Assembly: GCA_031253365.1 (NCBI GenBank)
Contig: JAIRWE010000141.1
Location: forward strand, 1-5,021
Length of the DNA stretch: 5,021 nt
Direction of reading: 5' to 3'
DNA from: Oscillospiraceae bacterium
GTDB lineage: Bacteria > Bacillota > Clostridia > Oscillospirales > Ruminococcaceae
Shown: positions 1 through 5,021 of the stretch, in pieces
How the letters are laid out: each line of letters begins with the position of its first letter
How positions within the stretch are numbered: position 1 is the first letter of the stretch
Position numbers and translations under genes: made by a program
Notes under the pieces: model-generated
Seen by the model: only the letters and a program-made list of their open reading frames with translations
The model's database searches: none
What the model was told of the DNA's origin: nothing

Positions 1-12
1 CCTTGTCTGACG

Positions 13-34
13 AAAAATCCACACAAAAATCCAC
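13..34. repeat. Two-copy 12-nt tandem repeat
   Basis: AAAAATCCAC occurs at 13-22 and again at 25-34, a 12-nt period with two copies. It lies in non-coding DNA at the left edge. Nothing indicates a function, and two copies may be chance in an A-rich stretch. It could also be the edge of a dispersed repeat continuing to the left of the window. Confidence 0.35.
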
Positions 35-70
35 TACAATTTAGTTTCGCAAGAGGTCTATTATTCTCAA

Positions 71-122
71 AATCCCCTTTTCGCCTCCCCCGCCCGTCGG
101 CAGGCGGGCGAAAAAGGGGATT
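71..122 (-). terminator. Strong palindrome, probable intrinsic terminator of the secreted-protein gene
   Basis: The arms at 71-85 and 107-122 are complementary over 15 base pairs with one bulged base (AATCCCC/GGGGATT outside, CGCC/GGCG inside). A further GC-rich inverted repeat (CGCCCG at 91-96 with CGGGCG at 105-110) lies within and offers alternative folds. Read on the minus strand, downstream of the gene that stops at 189, the stem is followed by GATTTTGAGAATAAT, a short U tract of four. On the plus strand there is no T run. A minus-strand terminator about 67 nt after the stop is therefore the best reading. The U tract is weak, so a REP-like or MITE-like palindrome remains possible. Confidence 0.55.
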
Positions 123-158
123 CCGAAAGTCGCCTGAGAAAGCCCGTTAATGTCAGTC

Positions 159-180
159 GGCGAAGGCGGTGTTCTTCGCC
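159..180 (-). other. Small hairpin just downstream of the secreted-protein stop codon
   Basis: GGCGAAG (159-165) and CTTCGCC (174-180) form a perfect 7-bp inverted repeat with an 8-nt loop. It begins 8 nt beyond the stop codon of the minus-strand gene. No U tract follows on either strand, so it does not look like a terminator on its own. It may stabilise the mRNA 3' end or act together with the larger palindrome at 71-122. The rest of 1-188 contains no open reading frame that looks real. Confidence 0.35.
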
Positions 181-188
181 TTCCCCCC

Positions 189-1967
189 TTAACCGCTCTT
201 GACGGACAGGAAGTCCACCCTGTCGTAGCCGTAATTGCCGAACACCACCTTATCGGCTTTCAGGAACCGGCTGTTTGTGATAACGTCGTCGTAGGTCGTC
301 ACCTTATTCTTTACCACGTTTTCGTTGTAGACATAAACATCCTCCGGGTAATCGGGGACGACGTAACTGCCGTCAAACCATTGTATGGGGATGTCAACGT
401 AGTGGTAATTCGTATCCGCCGCTATGCTGTCCACCTTCAGCTTAAAGCTGATATAATTTTCATAGTACCAAGAGGTGGAGGCGTCGCGCTTGTTCTTTTT
501 ATAGACCGGCGTCGCGCTGACGGATAACTTATACGTGCTGCCGTAAGATTCAACCGTAATCTTGCTGTCTTTTTTCGGGACCTTGATGCCGCCGACGCTG
601 ACGGTGCCCTTAACGCTCGTGTATTCACGCCAGTCCGCAGAAAAATCGGTGTTCACGACAAAGTCGATGCGTTTCAAGTTGTCTCTGTAACCGTAGACAT
701 ACATAATCGACTTTAACGTCTGGCCCGGCAGCAAAAGGGTGCTGTAGCCGTAAAAGTGACCGGCATCGCCGTCAATGCGCTTGCCGCTCCCGTCGTAGCC
801 CCTCATCTCGAAATTCGGAACCGACAGCGCTTTGTCGGACGTGTTCTTGATATAAACGTAGCCCTCATAGTCGCCCTTTTTGTATTCGATTTTCTCGAAC
901 CGGATTTTCGCTTGGTCGTATTCGTCGGACGACTCGACGGTCGCGGTCGTCTTGGGGAATTTGATTCCGCCTTTCGACACGGTACCCTTGAGCGTTTTCG
1001 TCGGGGCGCTTTGCTGCGGGGTCTGCGTCGCCGGCTTTATGTCCGCGGTGCCGAACTTAAAGGATTTTGTCCCCGCGGGGAGTGTGGTTCCTAAGCCGTA
1101 CTCCTCCTTTGCGCCTTTCGCGATTGCTTGATACAGCGAGAGGCTCTGACTGTATTCGTCAACCTTGATTTCCTTCTTGTCACCGTCGTAGTATTTAATC
1201 GGCACCTTGGTGTTATAGTCCACCGTGGCGGTATGGTTGTTCTTTACGGCGGCGTTAAGAGTGGGTTCGCCGTCGCGCCTGTATTTAAACAGCGAGATGT
1301 CTGAAATCGACAGTTTCCCCGCTTTTTGCGCCTTTTTCGGGACTTGAACGCCGAACTGCGTCGTGTAGTCGGTGCCGTTTTTCTTCACCGTGATTTTGAC
1401 GTCCTTCTTCACGCCGCTTGACGCCACCACCGAAACGGTCGCGCTGCCGGTCTTCACCGCCGTTACGTTGAAGTATCCGCTGCTGCCGGCGGAATAAAGC
1501 TCGATTACGTCGGGGTTGCTGTTAAACACGTTAATCATGTCGGTGTGCTTCGCCGGGGTGAGGTCGAATGTGACCTGAACCTTATCGCCGACCAGCATAT
1601 TCTTGCTTGACGACGACGTCGCCACCTTCGTCACCGGGGTTTTGCTGGTGATTACGAAAGCCTGAAGGGTTGTCGATGATTTCGTCGTGGAACTCGAGCT
1701 TTGATAGAAGCTCGCCGTGATACGCACGTTATCGGACTTTTTGCCTTTTACCGTGCCTTTCGAAACCGAAGCGACGCTCGTCTTGCCGCTCTTAAAGCTC
1801 ACGGAGCCGGAATAGGGGATTTTGACGGATTTCCCCACGTTCACGTAAACGTTGTACGTGTTCACCCTGCCCGCCGTCGCCGCGCTCACCGCCGTAACGG
1901 GGATAAGCGCCAGCGCCGTAACCGCCGCCAAAGCGCCCGAAAGCAACCTTTTGAATTTCATAGCCAT
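189..1967 (-). CDS. Secreted multi-domain protein with Ig-like (BIG_2-type) modules and three repeat units
   Basis: This is a 592-residue exported protein, probably a cell-surface or extracellular beta-sandwich protein; I do not recognise a specific gene. Residues 1-32 form a classic Sec signal peptide: basic n-region (MAMKFKR), hydrophobic core from Leu8 to about Val27, and likely cleavage near Ala29-Ala32. Residues 38-108 form an Ig-like module containing a Ser/Thr-rich stretch at 89-100. Residues 112-195 fit the BIG_2 pattern well: LVGDKVQVTFDLTP, SNPDVIEL, then VKTGSATVSV and a closing KITV strand. Three units of about 126 residues follow, marked by GVQVPK (206-211), GIKFPK (334-339) and GIKVPK (460-465). 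The latter two sit in KGTVSxGGIK. The second unit (YVYIKNTSDKAL ... YDGSGKRI ... LLLPGQT) resembles FxLYD-type extracellular domains. There is no LPXTG motif, SLH domain, lipobox or C-terminal membrane anchor, so attachment to the cell is unknown. GGAGG (1972-1976) lies 4 nt before the first ATG and 10 nt before an in-frame ATG two codons later (1959-1961); either could be the start. The gene has its own promoter and is monocistronic within this window. Confidence 0.88.
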   Translation of the reverse strand: MAMKFKRLLSGALAAVTALALIPVTAVSAATAGRVNTYNVYVNVGKSVKIPYSGSVSFKSGKTSVASVSKGTVKGKKSDNVRITASFYQSSSSTTKSSTTLQAFVITSKTPVTKVATSSSSKNMLVGDKVQVTFDLTPAKHTDMINVFNSNPDVIELYSAGSSGYFNVTAVKTGSATVSVVASSGVKKDVKITVKKNGTDYTTQFGVQVPKKAQKAGKLSISDISLFKYRRDGEPTLNAAVKNNHTATVDYNTKVPIKYYDGDKKEIKVDEYSQSLSLYQAIAKGAKEEYGLGTTLPAGTKSFKFGTADIKPATQTPQQSAPTKTLKGTVSKGGIKFPKTTATVESSDEYDQAKIRFEKIEYKKGDYEGYVYIKNTSDKALSVPNFEMRGYDGSGKRIDGDAGHFYGYSTLLLPGQTLKSIMYVYGYRDNLKRIDFVVNTDFSADWREYTSVKGTVSVGGIKVPKKDSKITVESYGSTYKLSVSATPVYKKNKRDASTSWYYENYISFKLKVDSIAADTNYHYVDIPIQWFDGSYVVPDYPEDVYVYNENVVKNKVTTYDDVITNSRFLKADKVVFGNYGYDRVDFLSVKSG

Positions 1968-1971
1968 GATA

Positions 1972-1976
1972 CCTCC
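1972..1976 (-). promoter_or_regulatory. Ribosome binding site (GGAGG) of the secreted-protein gene
   Basis: CCTCC on the plus strand reads GGAGG on the minus strand. It sits 4 nt upstream of the ATG at 1965-1967 and 10 nt upstream of the ATG at 1959-1961. Both spacings lie at the edges of the usual range, so the exact start (MAMKFKR or MKFKR) is uncertain by two residues. The protein is otherwise unaffected. Confidence 0.8.
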
Positions 1977-1994
1977 AAAATAGATATTTCGTCA

Positions 1995-2023
1995 AGTATA
2001 GCATATATTTTTCAAAAATTCAA
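1995..2023 (-). promoter_or_regulatory. TG-extended sigma-A promoter of the secreted-protein gene
   Basis: On the minus strand, TTGAAT (2018-2023) is the -35 box and TATACT (1995-2000) the -10 box, separated by exactly 17 bp. A TGC immediately precedes the -10 box, giving an extended -10 (TGnTATACT). Transcription should begin near 1988, leaving a leader of about 20 nt that contains the GGAGG ribosome binding site. The DNA upstream of the -35 box is A/T-rich on both strands (2024-2048) and could serve as an UP element shared with the divergent promoter. Confidence 0.75.
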
Positions 2024-2048
2024 CCGTAAAAATAAACAAAAAATCGTC

Positions 2049-2077
2049 TTGACACATCGGCGGCGTTGTATTATAAT
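2049..2077 (+). promoter_or_regulatory. Perfect-consensus sigma-A promoter of the glycosyltransferase pair
   Basis: TTGACA (2049-2054) and TATAAT (2072-2077) are both exact consensus hexamers with a 17-bp spacer, the optimal arrangement for housekeeping sigma factors. Transcription is expected to start near 2084. This places the G-rich ribosome binding tract (2094-2102) in a short leader. It also makes the GTG at 2082-2084 an unlikely start codon, because it lies at or before the transcript's 5' end. No clear operator palindrome overlaps the promoter, so high constitutive activity is the simplest inference. Confidence 0.85.
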
Positions 2078-2093
2078 ACAAGTGGCAAAGGAC

Positions 2094-2102
2094 GGGGGGG
2101 AG
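2094..2102 (+). promoter_or_regulatory. G-rich Shine-Dalgarno-like tract that points to a start near 2107
   Basis: A run of seven G followed by AG (GGGGGGGAG) lies 10-18 nt downstream of the expected transcription start. It contains GGAG (2099-2102), which ends 4 nt before the ACG at 2107. This is the same distance as the GGAGG-to-ATG spacing of the divergent gene. The tract is 85 nt from the TTG at 2188, too far to serve that codon. The homopolymer is also a place where a sequencing or assembly indel could hide. Confidence 0.55.
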
Positions 2103-2106
2103 CGAC

Positions 2107-2187
2107 ACGAAAATTTTCGGCGAAGGCGGTTTCGGCGAAACCGTAAACAAAGCCGCCGCGACCGCGGTTTCGGTCGCGGCGTCCGCG
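2107..2187 (+). other. Probable N-terminal extension of the GT-C gene from a non-canonical ACG start
   Basis: The frame of the downstream glycosyltransferase stays open back to a stop at 2074-2076, but contains no ATG, GTG or TTG before 2188. The sequence ACG AAA ATT TTC at 2107 would read Met-Lys-Ile-Phe if the first codon were used as, or were once, ATG. It follows the promoter and SD-like tract at normal distances. The 27 added residues (KIFGEGGFGETVNKAAATAV...) supply a polar N-terminus and complete the first hydrophobic helix, which the TTG start would cut into. An ATT at 2113 is a second unusual candidate. A consensus error (T read as C) in the assembly would explain this equally well. 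Confidence 0.5.
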
Positions 2188-3696
2188 TTGCTCGCGTTTT
2201 TGGGCGCGACCGCGCTGGGTTCGACCTCGGTTATGTCAAACGCCGGCGAAAGCGTCGGCTTCGTCGCGGACAACGTCCCCCTTAACGCGCTCGCGCTTGT
2301 TTTTTCGTTCGCCGTTTTTTTCGCGGTAATCCGCTTCGCGCGCCTTAACGTTTCGCTCAGGACGATAAAATGGGCGCTGTTCGCTTTTACGGCGGTTTCG
2401 GGCTTTATATGGGTGGCGGGCGCGGGCGCGGTTCCCTCCGCGGACTCGGGCTATGTGCTGAACGCGGCGCGCATGATGAGCGAAAACGATTACGCGGCGA
2501 TGGGCGAGGCGACGACCTACGCGGGCAGCTACCTTGATTATTTCGGCTGTTTCCCGTATCAGTTCGGCATCGTGTTCTTCTATGAGGCGTTGCTCAGGCT
2601 TGTTCCTTTTTCGGCTTTGGCGCCCGCGCCGTTCATTCAGCTCCTCAACGTCCTGTTTTTGGCGGGGGCTTATTTTTTCATCGTCGATATTGCGCGGCGG
2701 CTTTCGGGCGGCGAAAGAGCCGCGAAGATAACGGCGGGCTTGCTGCTTTTGTGTCCCCAGCCGCTGATTTTCTGCACCTTCACCTACGGCACGGTTCCGG
2801 GGCTGTTTTTCGGCGTTTTGGCGATTTGGGCGGGGCTTAAATTTTTCGACGGCGGGAAAATCCGCCACGCCGCGCTTTCCGCCGCGTTTTCCGCGCTCGC
2901 CGCCACGGTAAAGCAAAACTACCTCATTTTCACCGTCGCGCTTTGCATAGCGGCGGCTTTCGGGATGATTGCGCAAAAAAACGCCGCGAAAGCCGTAATT
3001 TGCGGCGTTTACGCGCTCGTTTCGCTCGCGCTCGCGTTCGCGCTCGTCAAAGCCGTGATTTTCAGCTATGAGCTGCGCTCGGGGGAAACGTTCGGGGAGG
3101 GCGTTCCCATGTCGGCGTGGCTGGCTATGGGGCTGGGGGCGAAGCGCGATTCCGATATGGCGCCGGGCTGGTTCAACTACGCGAACATAGAAATATACGT
3201 TCAGGCGGAGAGGAACGGCGCGCGGGCGGCAAAGCTCGCGCGGGAGGAAATAAAGGCACGCGCGGACTATTTCATCGCAAACCCCGGGGAGGGGAGCGAG
3301 TTCTTCCGTAAAAAAATCGCAAGCCAATGGAACGAAACCTCGTACCAAAGTATATGGAACAACCAGGTGAGGAGCGCCGCCTCCGACAGGCGCGGCGTCG
3401 CCGCGTGGGTATGCGGGGCGGGCGCGGGCGCGACGAAGGCGTATATGGATTTCGCCGCGCAGTTCGTTTTCGCGGCGGCGGCGGCGGGCGCGGCGAATTT
3501 CGCGCTTCGCGGGGGGGAAGGCGGCGTCGCGCGGGCGGCGCTTTTCGTAATCGTGACGGGCGGGTTCCTGTATCATCTTTTGTTCGAGGGTAAGTCCCAG
3601 TACATCCTACCGTATTTCATACTGCTGATTCCGGTCGCCGGAGGGGGAATCGACGCGCTTTACGGGAAACTTTTCCCGGGGAAGGAGCGGGCATGA
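2188..3696 (+). CDS. Polytopic membrane glycosyltransferase, GT-C superfamily-like
   Basis: This 502-residue integral membrane protein (about 529 if it starts at 2107) is likely a GT-C-fold enzyme. Such enzymes transfer a sugar from a polyprenyl-phosphate carrier to an acceptor on the outer face of the membrane. About a dozen hydrophobic segments are visible, for example near residues 31-50, 61-79, 123-139, 149-168, 181-217, 226-262, 267-292, 422-440, 448-465 and 470-486. After an early helix, PSADSGYVLNAA places Asp86 where GT-C enzymes carry a catalytic acidic residue in the first extracytoplasmic loop; this assignment is inferred. A roughly 130-residue hydrophilic stretch (293-421) contains PMSAWLAMGL, GWFNY and SQWNETSYQSIWNNQ. 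It is followed by FEGKSQYILPYF and the final helix. The TTG is the first conventional start codon but has no ribosome binding site; see the extension from 2107. The stop overlaps the next gene's ATG. The exact family, sugar and acceptor cannot be told from sequence, and a polymerase-type (Wzy-like) role is a less likely alternative. Confidence 0.8.
   Translation: MLAFLGATALGSTSVMSNAGESVGFVADNVPLNALALVFSFAVFFAVIRFARLNVSLRTIKWALFAFTAVSGFIWVAGAGAVPSADSGYVLNAARMMSENDYAAMGEATTYAGSYLDYFGCFPYQFGIVFFYEALLRLVPFSALAPAPFIQLLNVLFLAGAYFFIVDIARRLSGGERAAKITAGLLLLCPQPLIFCTFTYGTVPGLFFGVLAIWAGLKFFDGGKIRHAALSAAFSALAATVKQNYLIFTVALCIAAAFGMIAQKNAAKAVICGVYALVSLALAFALVKAVIFSYELRSGETFGEGVPMSAWLAMGLGAKRDSDMAPGWFNYANIEIYVQAERNGARAAKLAREEIKARADYFIANPGEGSEFFRKKIASQWNETSYQSIWNNQVRSAASDRRGVAAWVCGAGAGATKAYMDFAAQFVFAAAAAGAANFALRGGEGGVARAALFVIVTGGFLYHLLFEGKSQYILPYFILLIPVAGGGIDALYGKLFPGKERA
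2979..3010 (+). repeat. 12-bp inverted repeat inside the GT-C coding region
   Basis: The stretch at 2979-2990 pairs with 2999-3010 (AAACGCCGC with GCGGCGTTT, plus one G-U and two A-U pairs) around an 8-nt loop. It lies wholly within codons for a loop and membrane helix of the GT-C protein. No T run follows, so it is not a convincing intragenic terminator. It may be a by-product of GC-rich codon choice or a local mRNA structure. Confidence 0.4.
3682..3687 (+). promoter_or_regulatory. Ribosome binding site (AAGGAG) of the GT2 gene
   Basis: AAGGAG lies within the last codons of the GT-C gene, 5 nt before the ATG at 3693. Together with the ATGA overlap it fixes this start and indicates coupled translation of the two glycosyltransferases. 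Confidence 0.85.
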
Positions 3697-4631
3697 CGCT
3701 TTATTTCGTGGTTCCGTGCTATAACGAGGAACAGGCTCTCCCCGCCGCCGCGAAGGCGCTCGGAGAAAAAGTGGACGCTCTCGTTTCAAGCGGGAGGATT
3801 TCCGCGGACAGCAAAATTTTGTTCGTTGACGACGGTTCAAACGACAAGACGTGGGAAATTATTTCCGGGCTGCACCGCGACGGCGGCGTGTTCCAGGGCG
3901 TTAAGCTGTCGCGGAACCGGGGGCATCAGAACGCGCTTTTGGCGGGGTTGACGGTCGCCGCGAAATACTGCGACGCCGCCGTTTCGATAGACGCCGATTT
4001 GCAGGACGACCTTGACGCCGCCGACAAAATGCTCGACGAGTTCGGAAACGGGTGCGACGTGGTTTACGGCGTTCGCTCGTCGCGCAAAAAGGACGGCTTC
4101 TTCAAGAGAAACACCGCCCAAGGGTTTTATAAGTTCATGCGTAAAATGGGCGTGGAAATAGTCTATAACCACGCCGACTACCGCTTGATGAGCCGCCGCG
4201 CCTTGGAAGCGCTCGAAGGCTTCGGCGAGGTGAATTTGTTTTTGCGGGGAATTGTGCCGATGATAGGCTTCAAGAGCGGTACCGTTTATTATGAGCGCGG
4301 GGAGCGAACCGCCGGCGAGTCGAAATACCCGCTCAAAAAGATGCTCGCCTTCGCCTTCGAGGGCGTTACGTCGCTTTCAATCAAGCCAATCAGAATGATT
4401 GCCGCGCTCGGGGCGTTGATTTTCCTCGTAAGCATCATCGCGCTGGCTTATTCGCTGACGCGGCATTTCACGGGGCATACCGAAATCGGCTGGACGTCCA
4501 TCGTCGTTTCGATTTGGGCCATCGGCGGGATTCAGCTGTTCTCAATCGGGGTCGTGGGCGAGTATATAGGGAAAATCTATCTTGAAACGAAGCGGCGGCC
4601 GAGGTTCATCATAGAGCGGTATTTGCGGTAA
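3693..4631 (+). CDS. GtrB/DPM1-like GT2 polyprenyl-phosphate glycosyltransferase
   Basis: This 312-residue enzyme likely transfers a hexose or related sugar from a nucleotide donor (UDP-glucose or similar) to undecaprenyl phosphate at the cytoplasmic face of the membrane. The GT-A domain carries the family hallmarks: VVPCYNEE (6-13), VDDGSNDKT (45-53), the LSRNRGHQNALLAGL stretch (72-86), the metal/nucleotide-binding DADLQDD (100-106), and ERTAGESKYPLKKM (204-217). Two C-terminal membrane helices follow (about 232-256 and 267-290), then GEYIGKIYLETKRRPRFII, an ending typical of GtrB, YkcC and related proteins. The length matches that family. The ATG overlaps the stop of the upstream GT-C gene by 4 bp, so both are almost certainly made from one mRNA and work in one pathway. 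No GtrA-type flippase follows; the next gene is convergent. The family is secure. The specific sugar is not, and related enzymes use glucose, mannose, GlcNAc or others. Confidence 0.93.
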   Translation: MTLYFVVPCYNEEQALPAAAKALGEKVDALVSSGRISADSKILFVDDGSNDKTWEIISGLHRDGGVFQGVKLSRNRGHQNALLAGLTVAAKYCDAAVSIDADLQDDLDAADKMLDEFGNGCDVVYGVRSSRKKDGFFKRNTAQGFYKFMRKMGVEIVYNHADYRLMSRRALEALEGFGEVNLFLRGIVPMIGFKSGTVYYERGERTAGESKYPLKKMLAFAFEGVTSLSIKPIRMIAALGALIFLVSIIALAYSLTRHFTGHTEIGWTSIVVSIWAIGGIQLFSIGVVGEYIGKIYLETKRRPRFIIERYLR

Positions 4632-4639
4632 CGCCGCGA

Positions 4640-5021
4640 TTATTTGTACATAATCTTGTCCATGTTCAGCTTGTCGTTCACCCCGAGATAAAACCCCAGA
4701 CAGCAGCTTGGAACCGTTAATCCGTAAAACGCGCCGAACACAAACGGCGCGAACGCCGGAAGCGCGCCGCCTTCCCCCGCCATGACAAGCGACAGCGGGT
4801 AAACCGCGCCGTCGATAATGCGGTAGACGCCGATTTCCATAACGCCCGTCAGCAACAAAACGACGGGGAGCAACATGACCGCCCACAGGAAAAGCCCGAT
4901 GAACAGCCAACGGCGACGGGGGAGCGATTCGACGCGCTTATTTTGAAGCAGCGCGCGTTCCCTCACGCCGTCTTTGTACGCGGGTGTGAACACAAGCGAA
5001 AGGTAGATAATCGCCGCGAAA
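4640..5021 (-). CDS. Hypothetical integral membrane protein, 5' end beyond the window
   Basis: The frame is open from the right edge to the TAA at 4640-4642, giving about 127 visible residues. A GTG at 4991-4993 could be taken as a start. However, codons upstream of it continue without a stop (FAAIIYLSLVFTPAYKDG), and the GTG lies inside that hydrophobic segment, so the gene most likely begins outside the window. After the edge helix comes a strongly basic, presumably cytoplasmic stretch (KDGVRERALLQNKRVESLPRRR). Next is a long hydrophobic segment (LFIGLFLWAVMLLPVVLLLTG), then a short polar loop, and a last hydrophobic segment (FAPFVFGAFYGLTVPSCCLG) with a charged tail ending in NMDKIMYK. I do not recognise the family. 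The gene is convergent with the GT2 gene, and nothing in the visible part suggests a shared function. Confidence 0.7.
   Translation of the reverse strand, partial: FAAIIYLSLVFTPAYKDGVRERALLQNKRVESLPRRRWLFIGLFLWAVMLLPVVLLLTGVMEIGVYRIIDGAVYPLSLVMAGEGGALPAFAPFVFGAFYGLTVPSCCLGFYLGVNDKLNMDKIMYK

Noticed and set aside
2082..2084. GTG as the start of the GT-C gene, joined by a slip in the seven-G run
   Set aside because: It would need a one-base frameshift, and the perfect promoter puts the transcript start at about 2084, leaving the GTG with no leader or ribosome binding site. The ACG reading needs no indel.
1701..2285. Plus-strand frame spanning the divergent promoter region and the 5' end of the secreted-protein gene
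   Set aside because: It is extremely Arg-rich and low-complexity, crosses both promoters, and has no ribosome binding site. It is a shadow of the real frames.
3471..3494. GCG trinucleotide run as a possible unstable repeat
   Set aside because: It is short and simply encodes an alanine-rich membrane helix (FAAAAAGAA), in keeping with the codon bias of the gene.
2236..3576. Long minus-strand open frame opposite the GT-C gene (446 codons)
   Set aside because: Its translation is Arg/Glu/Pro-rich without domains or membrane segments, as expected for the antisense of GC-rich codons. The plus-strand frame has coherent membrane helices and a coupled downstream gene.
3837..4172. Minus-strand frame inside the GT2 gene
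   Set aside because: It lies antisense to the most conserved GT-A motifs of the GT2 protein, has no ribosome binding site, and encodes nothing recognisable.
4625..4637. GCGG/CCGC dyad between the convergent genes as a bidirectional terminator
   Set aside because: The stem is only 4 bp with a 5-nt loop and no flanking T or A run adequate for intrinsic termination.

Overview
The window looks like a piece of a GC-rich bacterial chromosome, most likely an anaerobic Firmicute of the Clostridia/Oscillospirales type. This assignment is tentative. It rests on a Gram-positive-style signal peptide, Ig-like (BIG_2-type) surface modules, strong AT-rich sigma-A promoters set in GC-rich coding DNA, and clear purine-rich ribosome binding sites. 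There is no rRNA, tRNA, CRISPR array, transposase or recognisable phage gene.

Layout. Positions 1-188 hold no gene but contain a strong palindrome (71-122), a second small hairpin (159-180) and a short tandem repeat (13-34). Positions 189-1967 (minus) encode a 592-residue secreted multi-domain beta-sandwich protein with two Ig-like modules and three copies of a roughly 126-residue unit. Positions 1968-2106 are a compact divergent promoter region. It has a TG-extended promoter reading left into the secreted protein and a perfect TTGACA-17-TATAAT promoter reading right. Positions 2188-3696 (plus; probably really from about 2107) encode a polytopic GT-C-like membrane glycosyltransferase. This overlaps by 4 bp (ATGA) a GtrB/DPM1-like GT2 glycosyltransferase at 3693-4631. 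Positions 4640-5021 (minus) carry the 3' part of an unrecognised membrane protein that runs off the right edge and converges on the GT2 gene with only 8 bp between the stop codons.

How the genes may work together. The two plus-strand genes form a translationally coupled pair of a familiar kind. The GT2 enzyme would load a sugar from a nucleotide donor onto a polyprenyl phosphate at the inner membrane face. The GT-C protein would transfer the sugar from that lipid carrier to an acceptor outside the cell. No GtrA-type flippase is visible, and the acceptor cannot be read from the sequence. The secreted Ig-like protein is transcribed divergently from the same small intergenic region. A link between it and the glycosyltransferases is possible but unproven.

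The most notable anomaly is the start of the GT-C gene. The consensus promoter and Shine-Dalgarno-like tract point at an ACG codon (2107) where ATG would be expected, and the first conventional start (TTG, 2188) lies inside the first hydrophobic segment with no ribosome binding site. I found no evidence of a wholly new biological system.
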